Shown here one piece after another: positions 49,201 through 59,893 of a DNA stretch of 64,000 bases. A program made the position numbers and the translations under genes. Location of the stretch: assembly GCA_015039365.1 (NCBI GenBank), contig WION01000008.1, positions 248,001 through 312,000 on the forward strand. Reading direction: 5' to 3'. Each line of letters opens with the position of its first letter. The stretch's first letter is position 1. The notes under the pieces are model-generated. The model ran no database searches and was not told the origin of the DNA. It was given only the letters and a program-made list of their open reading frames with translations. Origin of the DNA: Amanita rubescens (Eukaryota; Basidiomycota; Agaricomycetes; Agaricales; Amanitaceae).

Positions 49201-51078
49201 TCACGGATGGAGAGCGCGATTGTCAGGCGTTATTCCTATCATGCGCTCCACCATCGCCTGTGCTTGGTCCCAGTCTAGACCATCCTCTTCCTCTTCCTCG
49301 CCTGTCCGTCCCGCTTCCTCTCCTCCCTCGCCCAGTCCCCATCCCCCCATGCTCGCTCGTGCGTTGATGTCTGGGCTTCTGCATATATGCGTTTAGACAC
49401 TTGCCTCTCTGACATCAGATCTTCTTACCGTAATGATTCCAGTATCTCCCGTTCTCTTTCTCGTTCCAGAAATAGAACCGTGCTGAATGTGTTCCCCAGT
49501 CGCGGCGTTTCTTCCAAACTCTCGTCGTCCAAACTCGAAAGTGTCATTTTCTTTGACTTGCGCTTTTGTGCTATCCTCCCTCGTCGGTCCCGAGGCAATC
49601 CGCCAGATAAGAAGCTGGGCGTCCTTGTCTGACGACCAACATCAAGCCTGGCTGTGGTTTGCGAACCAGGGTTGCGCACTACTGCGCAAAAGATCAGCGA
49701 TAGCCGCTTCTCCAGGGGACGGCTGGGAGGTAGCTGTTGCCAATGAGTGAGCCGTAGGACGGTACGTGCTCTGGGCCGATAGTACTAGCAACCTGCCAGG
49801 ATATATATGTTCAGCACATGACACACATAATGACGGACTTACATTTGCTGTAGTCGCGGCTGGTGGTGAGCAGCGCTTTCCAGAACATTGTCTTGCCTAT
49901 TCGGCAGGGCCAGTCGCGCATATAAACGTTCAAAGAGAGGTAGTATGACTTTGTCCCGAAAAGATCTCAACGCGATAGACCGAACATCGATGTGCGTGGG
50001 CGAGACGTTACTGATAGATGATGAAAACATAGTCTGCGCCGTATTTTGCCGAGAAGGCGATGTCGCTCGGTGATGGGCCTTTGGCGGGCGGTAAAGGGAA
50101 GACAGCAGCGGGTCGGTTTGGAGGGGCAATAAAACCTTTTTTTTCACGCGAGTTAGCCTGTAAAACGTTGTCTTTGATGAGCATCTTACCCCCTCGACGT
50201 ACGTCAGGACATTGTCCCAGAAGAAGCCCCATATTTCGACAATTCTAGCTACCAGCTTTTCATCTTCGATTTCCATGAGCTTCGCATTAAGGGTAACCAT
50301 GCCCGACGCAATCAACTCGGATGTGTCTTGCTCCAATGTCACCAGGGCTCGTGGTGGTGACGAGGATACAACCGCTTGGATATGTCGCTTTACAAGAGTA
50401 TTCAGGTCCTCTCTGACATGACAAAGTTGATTAGCACGACAGATAGAGGGATTCACCATACTTACATAGGTATTCTCAGAGGTTCGCCATTGAACAAAGG
50501 CAAGACGTGTACATGTAATGATCGCCATGGATCAGTTGAAGAGGATTGCGACATGGTTGGAGCTACAATGCTGGGTGCTGGAAGTGCCAAGGAGGAGGTA
50601 GAAGGGGCAGAGGAAATGGAAGGAGCAAGGGGAGATGATACACCTAACCTATGCATCTCCCGGGTAACTAGCTTGGAATCGTATGTGCGATTATAGGACG
50701 TCTATTGTGATGTGAGATTACATAACTTGAACAGGGACGATGGGAAGTACTACACACTTTTGCAGGAGAGACGTGCGATTTGGGTGTGCTGGATGTCATC
50801 GAAGACGAGTTAGGCGTTTGTACAGTTGAATCTGTGCGATGAGGGTGTAACAGGGCAGACGAAGAAAGCTTGTCGGTGAGGAATCCGAGACGCCGTGAAG
50901 ACGAGTCAGGTACACCGCCAGTGTCTTGGATGGCAGGCGTGGGACGAGGTGTAGCATCGCTGGATGAGCGCCGGTGTGCCTCGTCGAGTTCGGACGACAT
51001 CGAACTCCTACTCGACTGTTCATGCGACCTTCGAGGCGCATGAATGTGAGCTTGAATCGATGACCAGCCAGGTGCCAT
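49201..51078 (-). CDS. hbrB: HbrB/Bit61 (PRR5-like) TORC2 subunit
   Basis: HbrB-domain proteins (yeast Bit61, animal PRR5/Protor) are TORC2 components; hbrB affects hyphal branching in Aspergillus. The N-terminal third is serine-rich and disordered (MAPGWSSIQAHIHAPRRSHE). The domain core is EDLNTLVKRHIQAVVSSSPP, LIASGMVTLNAKLMEIEDEK, LVARIVEIWGFFWDNVLTYV, EGALLPLQTDPLLSSLYR, HIDVRSIALRSFRDKVILPL and FERLYARL. A long tail carries RGRIAQKRKSKKMTLSSLDD and an acidic EEEEED stretch, ending ITPDNRALHP at 49201. A shift near 49675-49690 is needed to enter the RNPGSQTTARLD frame. Divergent from QRI7 with only 60 bp between start codons. Confidence 0.84.
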
Positions 51079-51138
51079 CGTCGCTTAAGTTGCAGTTTTC
51101 TTACAATTCATTTGTCTTTTTTTTTCCGCGCTCAGTTG

Positions 51139-52553
51139 ATGTTTCTCATTCCGAGACGCGCCACTTTCAACGCCCGTCACTTCACCGTCCTAGCTTTCGA
51201 ATCCTCTGCCGATGATACTTGCGCTGCAGGTCATCACTTCCTCCCGCAAAATTCTTTCCAATGTTGTAATAAAACAAAACCACCTGTGAGCGATGTCCTT
51301 TGGCGTTCTCTCGCTGCTCTTCCATCGCTTTCTTCAAGGCATGAAGAATATGGGGGTATCCACCCCTCCATCGCCATTGAAGCACATCAACGCAACATGG
51401 TATCCGTTCAAGTCACTCCCCAGTGACATTGCTTATCATACTCTCAGCCACTCGCTGTCCGACAAGCTCTTACAGATGCAAAAGTTGACCTCGTCAAGGA
51501 TATCGACGGTGTGGCCTTCACAAGGGGTCCCGGTATGTCTTTCCAATTATATTTCGCTATGCCCAACTGTTCAGGCATTGGTGGTTGCCTCAGTGTTGGT
51601 TCGAACGCTGCCAAGTCTCTTGCGGCCGCTCTCGGCAAACCATTGATTGGGGTGCATCATATGGCAAGTGGCTTTGTTGACTCCTGCACTTCCTCTCATT
51701 TCCTCTTCAGCAAGCTCATGCATTAACCCCGCTGCTAACCACATGGCCAAATCCACCAAGATTTCCTTTCCTCACTTTACTCGTATCAGGAGGCCATACA
51801 CTGCTTCTGTTAGCGAAATCTTCCACCTCCTTCAAAATACTTGCTACCGCTTCTGATGAGAGCATTGGTCGTGCCTTTGACAAAGTTTCACGCGTGTTGG
51901 GCTTGAATTGGACAGCTCACGGACCAGGCGCTGCACTTGAGCAGTTTTCAGCAGAGGATCACTCCCTGGGCGATTGCACTCCAGACCCAATTCCTCCTTT
52001 TCCACGCCCCATGCCTGGCCGCTTGGCATTTTCCTATGCTTCGTTCCACTCTCATGCTGAGCGTTACATTTTCGGTCGCGGTGGTGCTGACAAAGTCAAC
52101 GTGGCGACTAAGAGATCGAATAGCAAGAGCGTTTCAGGAAGGTGCTGTTTCTCACCTGTTGGATAAATTATCGCTTGGGTTAGGATGGTGTCGGACGCAA
52201 GATGTCAAGGGTTGACACAGTTGTCGTTAGTGGGGGAGTAGCCAGCAACCTTTACCTTCGCTGATCGGTAAATGTGTCACGTTATCGATAGTGTTCCTAG
52301 CATTGACGGTTGTATTAGCCTCACCTCTTTTGGAGCCTCAGAAGGACTTCGACCAGAAATCACATTCGTTTATCCTCCGCCAGAACTCTGTACAGGTAGC
52401 GCGATTTTCTTCCGAGTGTTTGCCGTTCTAATGCATCTGGTCTGAAGACAATGCTGTTATGATTGGTTGGGCCTCAATGACAAGGTTCCTAGCTGGTGAT
52501 CATGATGATTATACAATTGATCTGCGACCAAAATGGAGCATTGAAGATGTGTA
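51139..52553 (+). CDS. QRI7: Mitochondrial tRNA N6-threonylcarbamoyladenosine synthase (Qri7/TsaD)
   Basis: Qri7 transfers the threonylcarbamoyl group to A37 of ANN-decoding mitochondrial tRNAs. The short basic N-terminus MFLIPRRATFNARHF suits mitochondrial import. The fold follows with VLAFESSADDTCAAV, EYGGIHPSIAIEAHQRNM, VDLVKDIDGVAFTRGPGM, CLSVGSNAAKSLAAALGKPL and the metal-binding GVHHM-QAHAL. The latter spans a GC-AG intron at 51664-51710 and keeps both histidines of HHMQAH. LLVSGGHTLLLLAKSS and ASDESIGRAFDKVSRVLGL come next, and the C-terminal DNAVMIGWASMTRFLAG supplies the metal-binding Asp. The ESSxDDTC signature is that of bacterial/mitochondrial TsaD rather than cytosolic Kae1. The stop is at 52553. 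Confidence 0.9.
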
Positions 52554-52669
52554 GACAGTATAGAACCTAGTATTACGCGTCTTGTCACACCTCACGTGCT
52601 GTCTGTCACGGCACTTACCATAGCAGTGCTTCATTCACTGCTTGCTCTCAGCCAGAGAATCACATCTCT

Positions 52670-55600
52670 ATGCCTGCGTTCCTCCCACTTCGTGTCGGAA
52701 AGCGTAAACAAGATTCCACTTTTGAGGCCGGTGCGAACCCCAAGAAACAGGCTTCATGTGATGGTGGGGACGCGGATGTACATTGGATGGTTCAATGGTA
52801 CATACAGTAGTTTTTCAATAACTCTCAATGCTTACGGGTAAAGGCGGAAACCCCAATACAAGAAGCATAAAACATGGGACGGTGATGGTGTCCTTGTGAT
52901 AAAAGGTTCCAGGGCCGAATTATATGACACGGACGGCAAATTGTATGCACTTTGGTTAATCTTCCATCGACGTAAGGAGTACTCAACTATCGCATTTGAG
53001 GATATCTTCGGGAAAAGCGCCTTCAGTATTATCACAAGAAAACGTGTTTTTTATTGGAGATAAGGAAGTGGAATTCGACAGAGTCCTTTCCGCAGACGAG
53101 TATCTTTCAGGTGCTTGCTTTGCAGGCTCATCCAATCAAGCTTCATTTCCACCCGCTAATAAAGCGAACGTACAAAAACCATTCAACGCACCGTCATGCT
53201 CTACGTCCAATCTCGTCCAGGCACAGCCTGTCTCACGCGACATTGCTCAGCCTATCAATCCTAATGCTGCATGCTGCCAATGGCATGCCGAATTGTACGA
53301 TATCGCGTCTCCTATGTTTGCTGTTCTTTTTATATATGATTACAGACATACCCTGGAGGGGACAAGCAAAACGATACCTAAAAAAGTGTACATTCAATTA
53401 CGTGGAGGTAGTGCAATGATAATAGCTGAAGATGGCACATGGTAGGCAGAGTTTGTCTGTTTTCTGCTCGTTTTCTCAATCATCAAGTGTCTGTATGGTA
53501 GATTGGGATGGTAATGATTTCCATAGTGGAAAATGCTTCCGTACGGAGAAAGGAGAAGTCGTGGTCACTCTCCCGGCAGAAGCCTCAGAACTTCCACGAC
53601 CAAATGACGAGGCTGGGATAGCTTTGGCACAAGGGCGTTCGACTGCTGTGAAACAAAACCCAGTTGCGACGAAGCAGCACAAGGGATTCGAGCCGTTGTA
53701 TGCTTAACGATTTCGGGCTATCCAATATTGCTGATGCACCGCCCAAGGCACAATCCAAATACTCCAGGAGCTGTGGTTATGAAAAGTCCCAACAGTTATC
53801 AACAAGAAGGCGTCATGAAGCAGTTAGTCTTTCTTCACATATCGAGATAGTTGCCAACATAGTAACAGGGGATCGCATCTTGTACCTGTGGTCTTGGACC
53901 CCATCCTTGTCAATCGAATGCGACCTCATCAAATCGAAGGTCTCTCCATCCTCGATAGGCTAACGCCGAGCTAATCAACAAATAGGCGTCAAATTCATGT
54001 ACGAGTCCGTCATGGGACTTCGTAAACACGAAGGGTATGGATGCATACTCGCAGATGAGATGTAAGGGAGTCGAGAACCTCGTTGCACTATGCTGATGCA
54101 TGCTAGGGGTTTGGGAAAAAGTTTACAGGTCTTTGCGTTGCACATCTCTGGTGCATTTATTAATCAGATTCCCTCAGACTATAGGCCTCATATGGACTAT
54201 GCTCAGTAAGTTTACGTTTTGGAACCGCTGGGTTTCATTCTCACTTAGATGACAGAACAGAACCCTTACTCTGGACTCGGCTCATCCGCAAAAAAAGTGC
54301 TCCTCGTATGCCCCGTCACTTTGATAAATGTAAGCCTGAATGACTTTTACCTTTCGTTTATTCCTTAATCAGCTTTATAGAATTGGAAAGCTGAGTTTTA
54401 TAAATGGATGGGCCGTGATAGAATAAACGTGGTTGTGTGTAACAAAGACGTGCAAGTGGCCCAAGTGTTTGCAAATGTGTGAGTTATGCTTCCTCATCCC
54501 AGTACAGATGGTAAAAGATCGTTCCCAGAAAAGCGCAACAAGTTCTTATAATAGGCTATGAACGGCTTAGAACGATTACGCAAGTTACCAATCCTCGTGT
54601 TCATATCGAAGAGATCTCTGACTGTGATGTACTATTAGGAAATACTTGTCCTGCTGCGTGTGGGTTTGACCTCTCTCCTAATTGTTCTCTGACACACGCA
54701 TGTCTAGGCCTCCGATAGATTTGATCGTATGCGATGAAGGTACGCACCGATATGGCGTATACGGAGGTTGCTCACGACATTAACAGGCCATAGACTCAAG
54801 TCATCGAGTAATAAGACCAGAGAAACATTCAATGCTTTTCGGACGCAGCGGAGGATAATATTATCAGGAACGCCGATTCAGAATGATCTGCGTGAATTCC
54901 ATGCGATGGTCATTCTTTTTCTTATCATTGCTCGTTGGATACTGATGCCAGCTCGCAGGTAGACTTCTGTAATCCGAGATTGCTTGGTGAGCATGAATCA
55001 CGGAGAATAAGCATTAACCATTGTTGATGCCGTGTTTCAGATGACTACTCGGCATTTCGTCGCACCTATGAGGTTCCAATTCTTCGAGGACGCGCACCTG
55101 ACGCGTCTACACGTGAGGTGGAAATTGGCAAGCTACGATCCGCTCAGGTGGTTCTCTAGGTTTGGTTGTACTATATCAGTCACTCACGTTTCGCCAAGCT
55201 CCATACGATTGCCGAGAGTTTTGTCCTTCGACGCGATATAAGTGTACTGCAAGGGCAAGCTACCCCCAAAACGTTGTCTTCATACCACGCGCAAATCCGA
55301 TTCAAATGGCACTGACTTGTCGTTACAGATGAATACGTTATCTTTGTGATCCCGACCTCGCTGCAGCTAGCCCTCTATGACAGCATACTTCAACCAGAGA
55401 AGATAGATGATCTCGTGGAAAGCTCTCGAACAGAGAGTCTACCCATGATTAACATATTAGTGAAGATCAGCAATAGCCCCGTGCTTCTCAAAGCTACACT
55501 TGATAATTCCCGAGCAAAAATGTCTACTGGATCGGATAATGACACTTTCAATCAGCTTCTGCCTCTATTGCCCAAGGAAACAGATATTGGAGACGTTTCA

Positions 55601-57153
55601 CTCAGTGGTACCTCATGAGCTTTCGGCTCGACTGCATCGCGCTGAAATACCGGCTTCAGGGAAACTCTTGGCTCTATCAAGACTGCTGCGCCTTTTGCGC
55701 CAGGTATGTGATACCGACGTACAGATTGACATTCTCCAGGAATTTCGTAGACCACCGACGAGAAATGTGTCATCGTCTCGCACTACACTTCGACCTTGAA
55801 CATTCTTGAAGTATACTGCAACAGAAATGGTTATTCTTTCCTCCGGCTCGATGGGTGCGTAGTGTGTCCACACCCATGATAGCTACTTAGTTTGATGTCA
55901 GGCAAACTCCGGCTCACAAAAGACAGGGATACGTCAATGAATTTAATAAGGCATCGCAAGAAACGTGTTGTAAGTTAATTGTTCTTCTAGCACATTATTC
56001 GCTAGCTCAAATCAGGCTAGTTCTTTTTTTGCTTAGCTCCAAAGCAGGTAAGCCTGAATCTGCATGACCACCACATCTTCTCAACGTTAGAAAATTCAAG
56101 GGGGAGTAGGTCTAAACCTTACTGGTCACTGCTTCGCTTCATTTCCTACTCGCATCTAATTCATGCGGACCTCCAGGGGCCTCGCGACTTTGTTTGATAG
56201 ATTCTGACTGGAACCCCAGGTAAGTGAATCGGCGTGACCTCGCTTGCCATAACTGAGACCATGTAGCCACGATCTTCAGTCTATGGCTCGATGCCATCGG
56301 TACCCATTCTTTGATTATATTGCTTCCAATTGCTAACTAATTTTTAAGAGACGGACAAAAGCGCCCGGTATTTATCTATCGCTTTCTAACAACAGGGACA
56401 ATAGATGGTACGGGTCAAGAACTATATTGTCTGAGCAAGCTAACACTTGGACGCTAGAGAAAATATATCAAAGACAAGTAACGAAATTAGGTCTTAGTGG
56501 ATGTGAGTATGCACAAGGTGCCATTTTAGTCGGCGTCACTGACCTTGGTAGCACTCATTGGGGTGACTTTGTAACAGTAGGAGGTCAGAATATTTACTAA
56601 CCTTAGTTAAGGATATCACAGTATCGAAAAATGACTCTTTCACAAGGAATGATGTAAGCCCGTTTGCCACGACACTCACATTGCTTACGGTTCACAGCTC
56701 CGTGACATTTTTCGAGTTCATCCCGACACGAACTGCAACACACATGATTTGCTTCAATGTGCATGTGATGGTTTAGGTTCAGAGGCCGTCGTTAATGAGA
56801 GAGACTCCAGCGAAGAGAAGGTGCAACACCCTGTCATGAGTTTCATTGCTGCATCGCAAGTGAAGCCTGAAGTAAATCCGCACAGGGTAGCTATATGATA
56901 GTAAATTTGGTCTGAAACATTTCATTAATCTTTGTAACAGCAGCTGTCATTAACATTCTTGCACGAGTGGAAACACTTTGATTGCTCGCAGACTGCAGTG
57001 GAACTTACATTGGGGGACGAAATATTAAGCACGCTCATCGCTTTGCAGAATCAATCCACACCAGTCCAGAATGAAAAGTGCTTGTCAGGTGGCAACATAT
57101 CATATGTATTCGGGAAAAGTACTGTAGATTCGGAAACATTAGACAGCACATAA
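52670..57153 (+). CDS. RDH54: Rdh54/Rad54B SNF2-family DNA translocase
   Basis: Rdh54 (Tid1, RAD54B) is a Swi2/Snf2 ATPase that works with Rad51/Dmc1 in homologous recombination. The first usable ATG is 52670 (MPAFLPLRVGKRKQDS). DADVHWMVQW joined to RKPQYKKHKTWDGDGVL is the Rdh54 N-terminal signature. Helicase motifs: PHQIEGVKFMYESVMGLRKH; Walker A LADEMGLGKSLQ, split by an intron in EM|GLG; VLLVCPVTLI-like block; motif II DEGH with HRLKSSSNKTRE; RRIILSGTPIQNDLREFHAM; later KCVIVSHYTSTLNILE, LSSKAG-GVGLNLTG, RLCLIDSDWNP, DLQSMARCHRDGQKRPVFIY, RFLTTGTIDEKIYQRQ. The C-terminus HEWKHFDCS...GGNISYVFGK ends at 57153. The gene has about 20 very short introns. Convergent with the amidohydrolase, 98 bp apart. 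Confidence 0.87.
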
Positions 57154-57251
57154 ATCACTGATATAGGCCACTACCTGGCAATCAAATTTTCAGACCATTG
57201 TACTGAAGTGGCCAGCACAATCGGTTCTCAAAATCCTGACGCCGTCATTGG

Positions 57252-59778
57252 TCATTGATCAGCTGCACCAGGCATGGAACCATAAACTAGCTCGCCATCT
57301 ACAACAGTAGCCAATACCCGAGTATTTAAGATCTCGGTGGCTGGAATTGACATAATATCGTGGGACAGAATAACAAAATCCGCTAACTTTCCGATCTCCA
57401 GGGAGCCAAGAATATCTTCAGTGAAAGACGCATACGCCGGATTGAGCGTTAAACCTTGAAAATGGTTCAGTGTATGATATATAGATTTCTGCACTAGGAA
57501 GCTGCACACCTCTGAGAGCCTCGTTGCGTGTGAGCCGCTGTTCAGGGAACCTTATAACATGTGAGCATTTTGAGAGTGTGCCAAATTCCATAACTTACCA
57601 TCCACCTGGACCATGCGGAGAGTTCCCGTCGTACGATAGTCTGGTAATTGCTGTATAGAACGTTTTTAAAGGGTTTGCTGATGCGACGGGGAAATCGGAG
57701 CCGAGAGTGATGAGAGCACCACTGTCTATGATGGACCTGAATGCATATAGACCTTTCACTCGGTCAGGGCCCTGCAGACGAGATCAACACGGAAAATGAT
57801 ACTTGAAGACGACCTACTAATCTATCTTCTGCAAACCACATATCTTCTATGCTGTATTCGAAGTCGCCTCAGCATCCGGATGGGACGACAAATTTCAAAC
57901 TTACACATGAGTAGGCTGGACGCTTACAATAACTGGAGGCACGATGATCAGCACTTGAAGTGTTGCTATGGAATGAATGCTCACCCCCAAGCTTCCCAAG
58001 TCGACGCATGTCCTTCTGGGAGAGGATCTGGGCATGTTCCAGGCGAGGGCGCAACGCAGTGACGTTTGCTGTGTCAAGGGCAGCTTCGAACGCATCCAAC
58101 ACGATGCTATTTGCCCTATCGCCGATTGCATGGACGTTCTGAATGAAAGCTGTAAACTTTCACCGTTGAATGAAGCAAAGAAAAATCACCTACGACTTGC
58201 CAGCCATGTTGCAGATATTTGGGGATGACGTCGTGGAGTAGGTCTAGATCTATTCTCATAAAGCCCCTGGTACTAGGGTTATCAGCATATGGTTCAAAGA
58301 GCTGCTAAGATCAGTCAAGGCATAAAATGAAAAGGTCATCCTCACAGCAGCTCCACCAGATCTTAGGGCACCTATCAGATATTAGACCAATATACTTCAA
58401 GGCCACTGCATCACGATACCGTCTGCAAATATCTTGATGCTTCGAGCTGTAAGCCTTTTCCTGGCCACTTTTGGAATAGTGTAACCTGCTTCTGGTTCAT
58501 TTTCATCGAAGTATCTCATGCCATAGATCCGTAGCTATAACCGGCGTGAGATTTCTTCTTGTATGACAGGAACGAAACAATTACAGGCAATGCATTTTCA
58601 GCAGCCAACCTAGCTCAAGTTAATACCGATTCCATTGCGAAGGTAATGACCGCAAACTTTTCAAAGAATTCCATAGATTGAGGATTAAGTCCGGCATCAT
58701 GAATGCTTGTCAGACCGTAGGACATGGCGTGCGTCATAGTGAGTCTGAACTGACGAAAACGGTCATCGTGAGTAGGACCAGGTTGTTCGATCAACTGTTG
58801 GGCGTTATCCAACAACACTCCTAAAAACCAATGTATGAGGTAACGGGTCAACAGTTAAAGAAAACCAACCAGTCGGACGGCCATCATCTTCCCGTACGAT
58901 GACACCACCTTCCACTGTTTCTGGAAGCGGAGAGTTATCCTCGAGGACTTTCGATGAAACCCAGATGGCATGCCAATCTTTACTGTTCAGGATAATTGGT
59001 CGCCCTCTTACAACGGGATCTGCTTCTAGATCTGCCTGAAACACATATTCACGAGGAATGCAAGTAACAAAGGTATGATACGGACTGCCGTTGGTAAATT
59101 GGATGCTGGCCAAATCGTGTGATCCCAACCCCCACCAATTATGTATTTGGACGTGTCGTTCAGTACATCTGGATTGGCCAAAATGAAGTCCCTCACACGC
59201 GCCACAGTCTCTGGATATTCATGAGTAATATGTACGGGGGCATCTACCGCACGCACCCTCAACGTTCTTGGTACGATCCAGGGGTAACTCCTTTGCATAG
59301 CCATACTCTAAAATATGAGCGTGGGAATCTGACGTAGATAAATGTGAAAAAAAGCAAAGGCAAAAGGTGCAGAGTACTTACCACTGAATCCTGGTACGAT
59401 GGTGGCGTCACGAGGTATATACCGCACATCTAGGGATGATCGAGTGATGAAACGATATAAGCTAGAATAACCCCAGTGGGACGTGATGCTTCCTGTGTGA
59501 AGGACCTTATTCAAATTGGATGATCTATGTAAATGTGAAGGGGGTGACTGACGGAGAGAACCGACATCGACAATGCGGTTTTTGCGAATGACAATACACT
59601 GAGCAGTGGTATCATGTTTATCCACGGTGTAAATCTTGTTACCCTCAGATGAACATAGAGCATAGGTTGATCTCCGTGAATCGAGCAGGTTGGGGTAGGA
59701 AAGACAAGCTAGTAGGACAAGAGCAAGTAGAGCCTTCCAAGAAATGGCTACAGGGGGTTGAGGGGACTTTTTTTCCAT
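57252..59778 (-). CDS. Amidohydrolase family 3 (YtcJ-like) metal-dependent hydrolase, membrane-anchored
   Basis: The family comprises TIM-barrel hydrolases of uncertain substrate. A signal-anchor (ISWKALLALVLLACLSYPNL) follows MEKKSPQPPVA. The barrel starts with NKIYTVDKHDTTAQCIVIRK and ATIVPGFSDSHAHILEYG, where the H-x-H metal motif is present. TSKYIIGGGWDHTIWP, GRPIILNSKDWHAIWVSSKV, MTHAMSYGLTSIHDAGLN, EHAQILSQKDMRRLGKLG with a downstream SIQPTH, and PAYASFTEDILGSLEIGKLA, ADFVILSHDIMSIP close the family pattern. The stop is at 57252. About 600 residues after removing ten or so introns. The anchor suggests a secretory or ER-lumen enzyme, unlike cytosolic bacterial YtcJ. No neighbour hints at the substrate. 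Confidence 0.83.
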
Positions 59779-59893
59779 GGCAGACAGGGTAAGGAAATGA
59801 GCTTTATTTAAGTATGTACAGCAATCATCGATTCATCAACTTTTTTCACCGTGACCGGGATAGCCTAACGTCATTTCTCACGCCACGTAGGCA

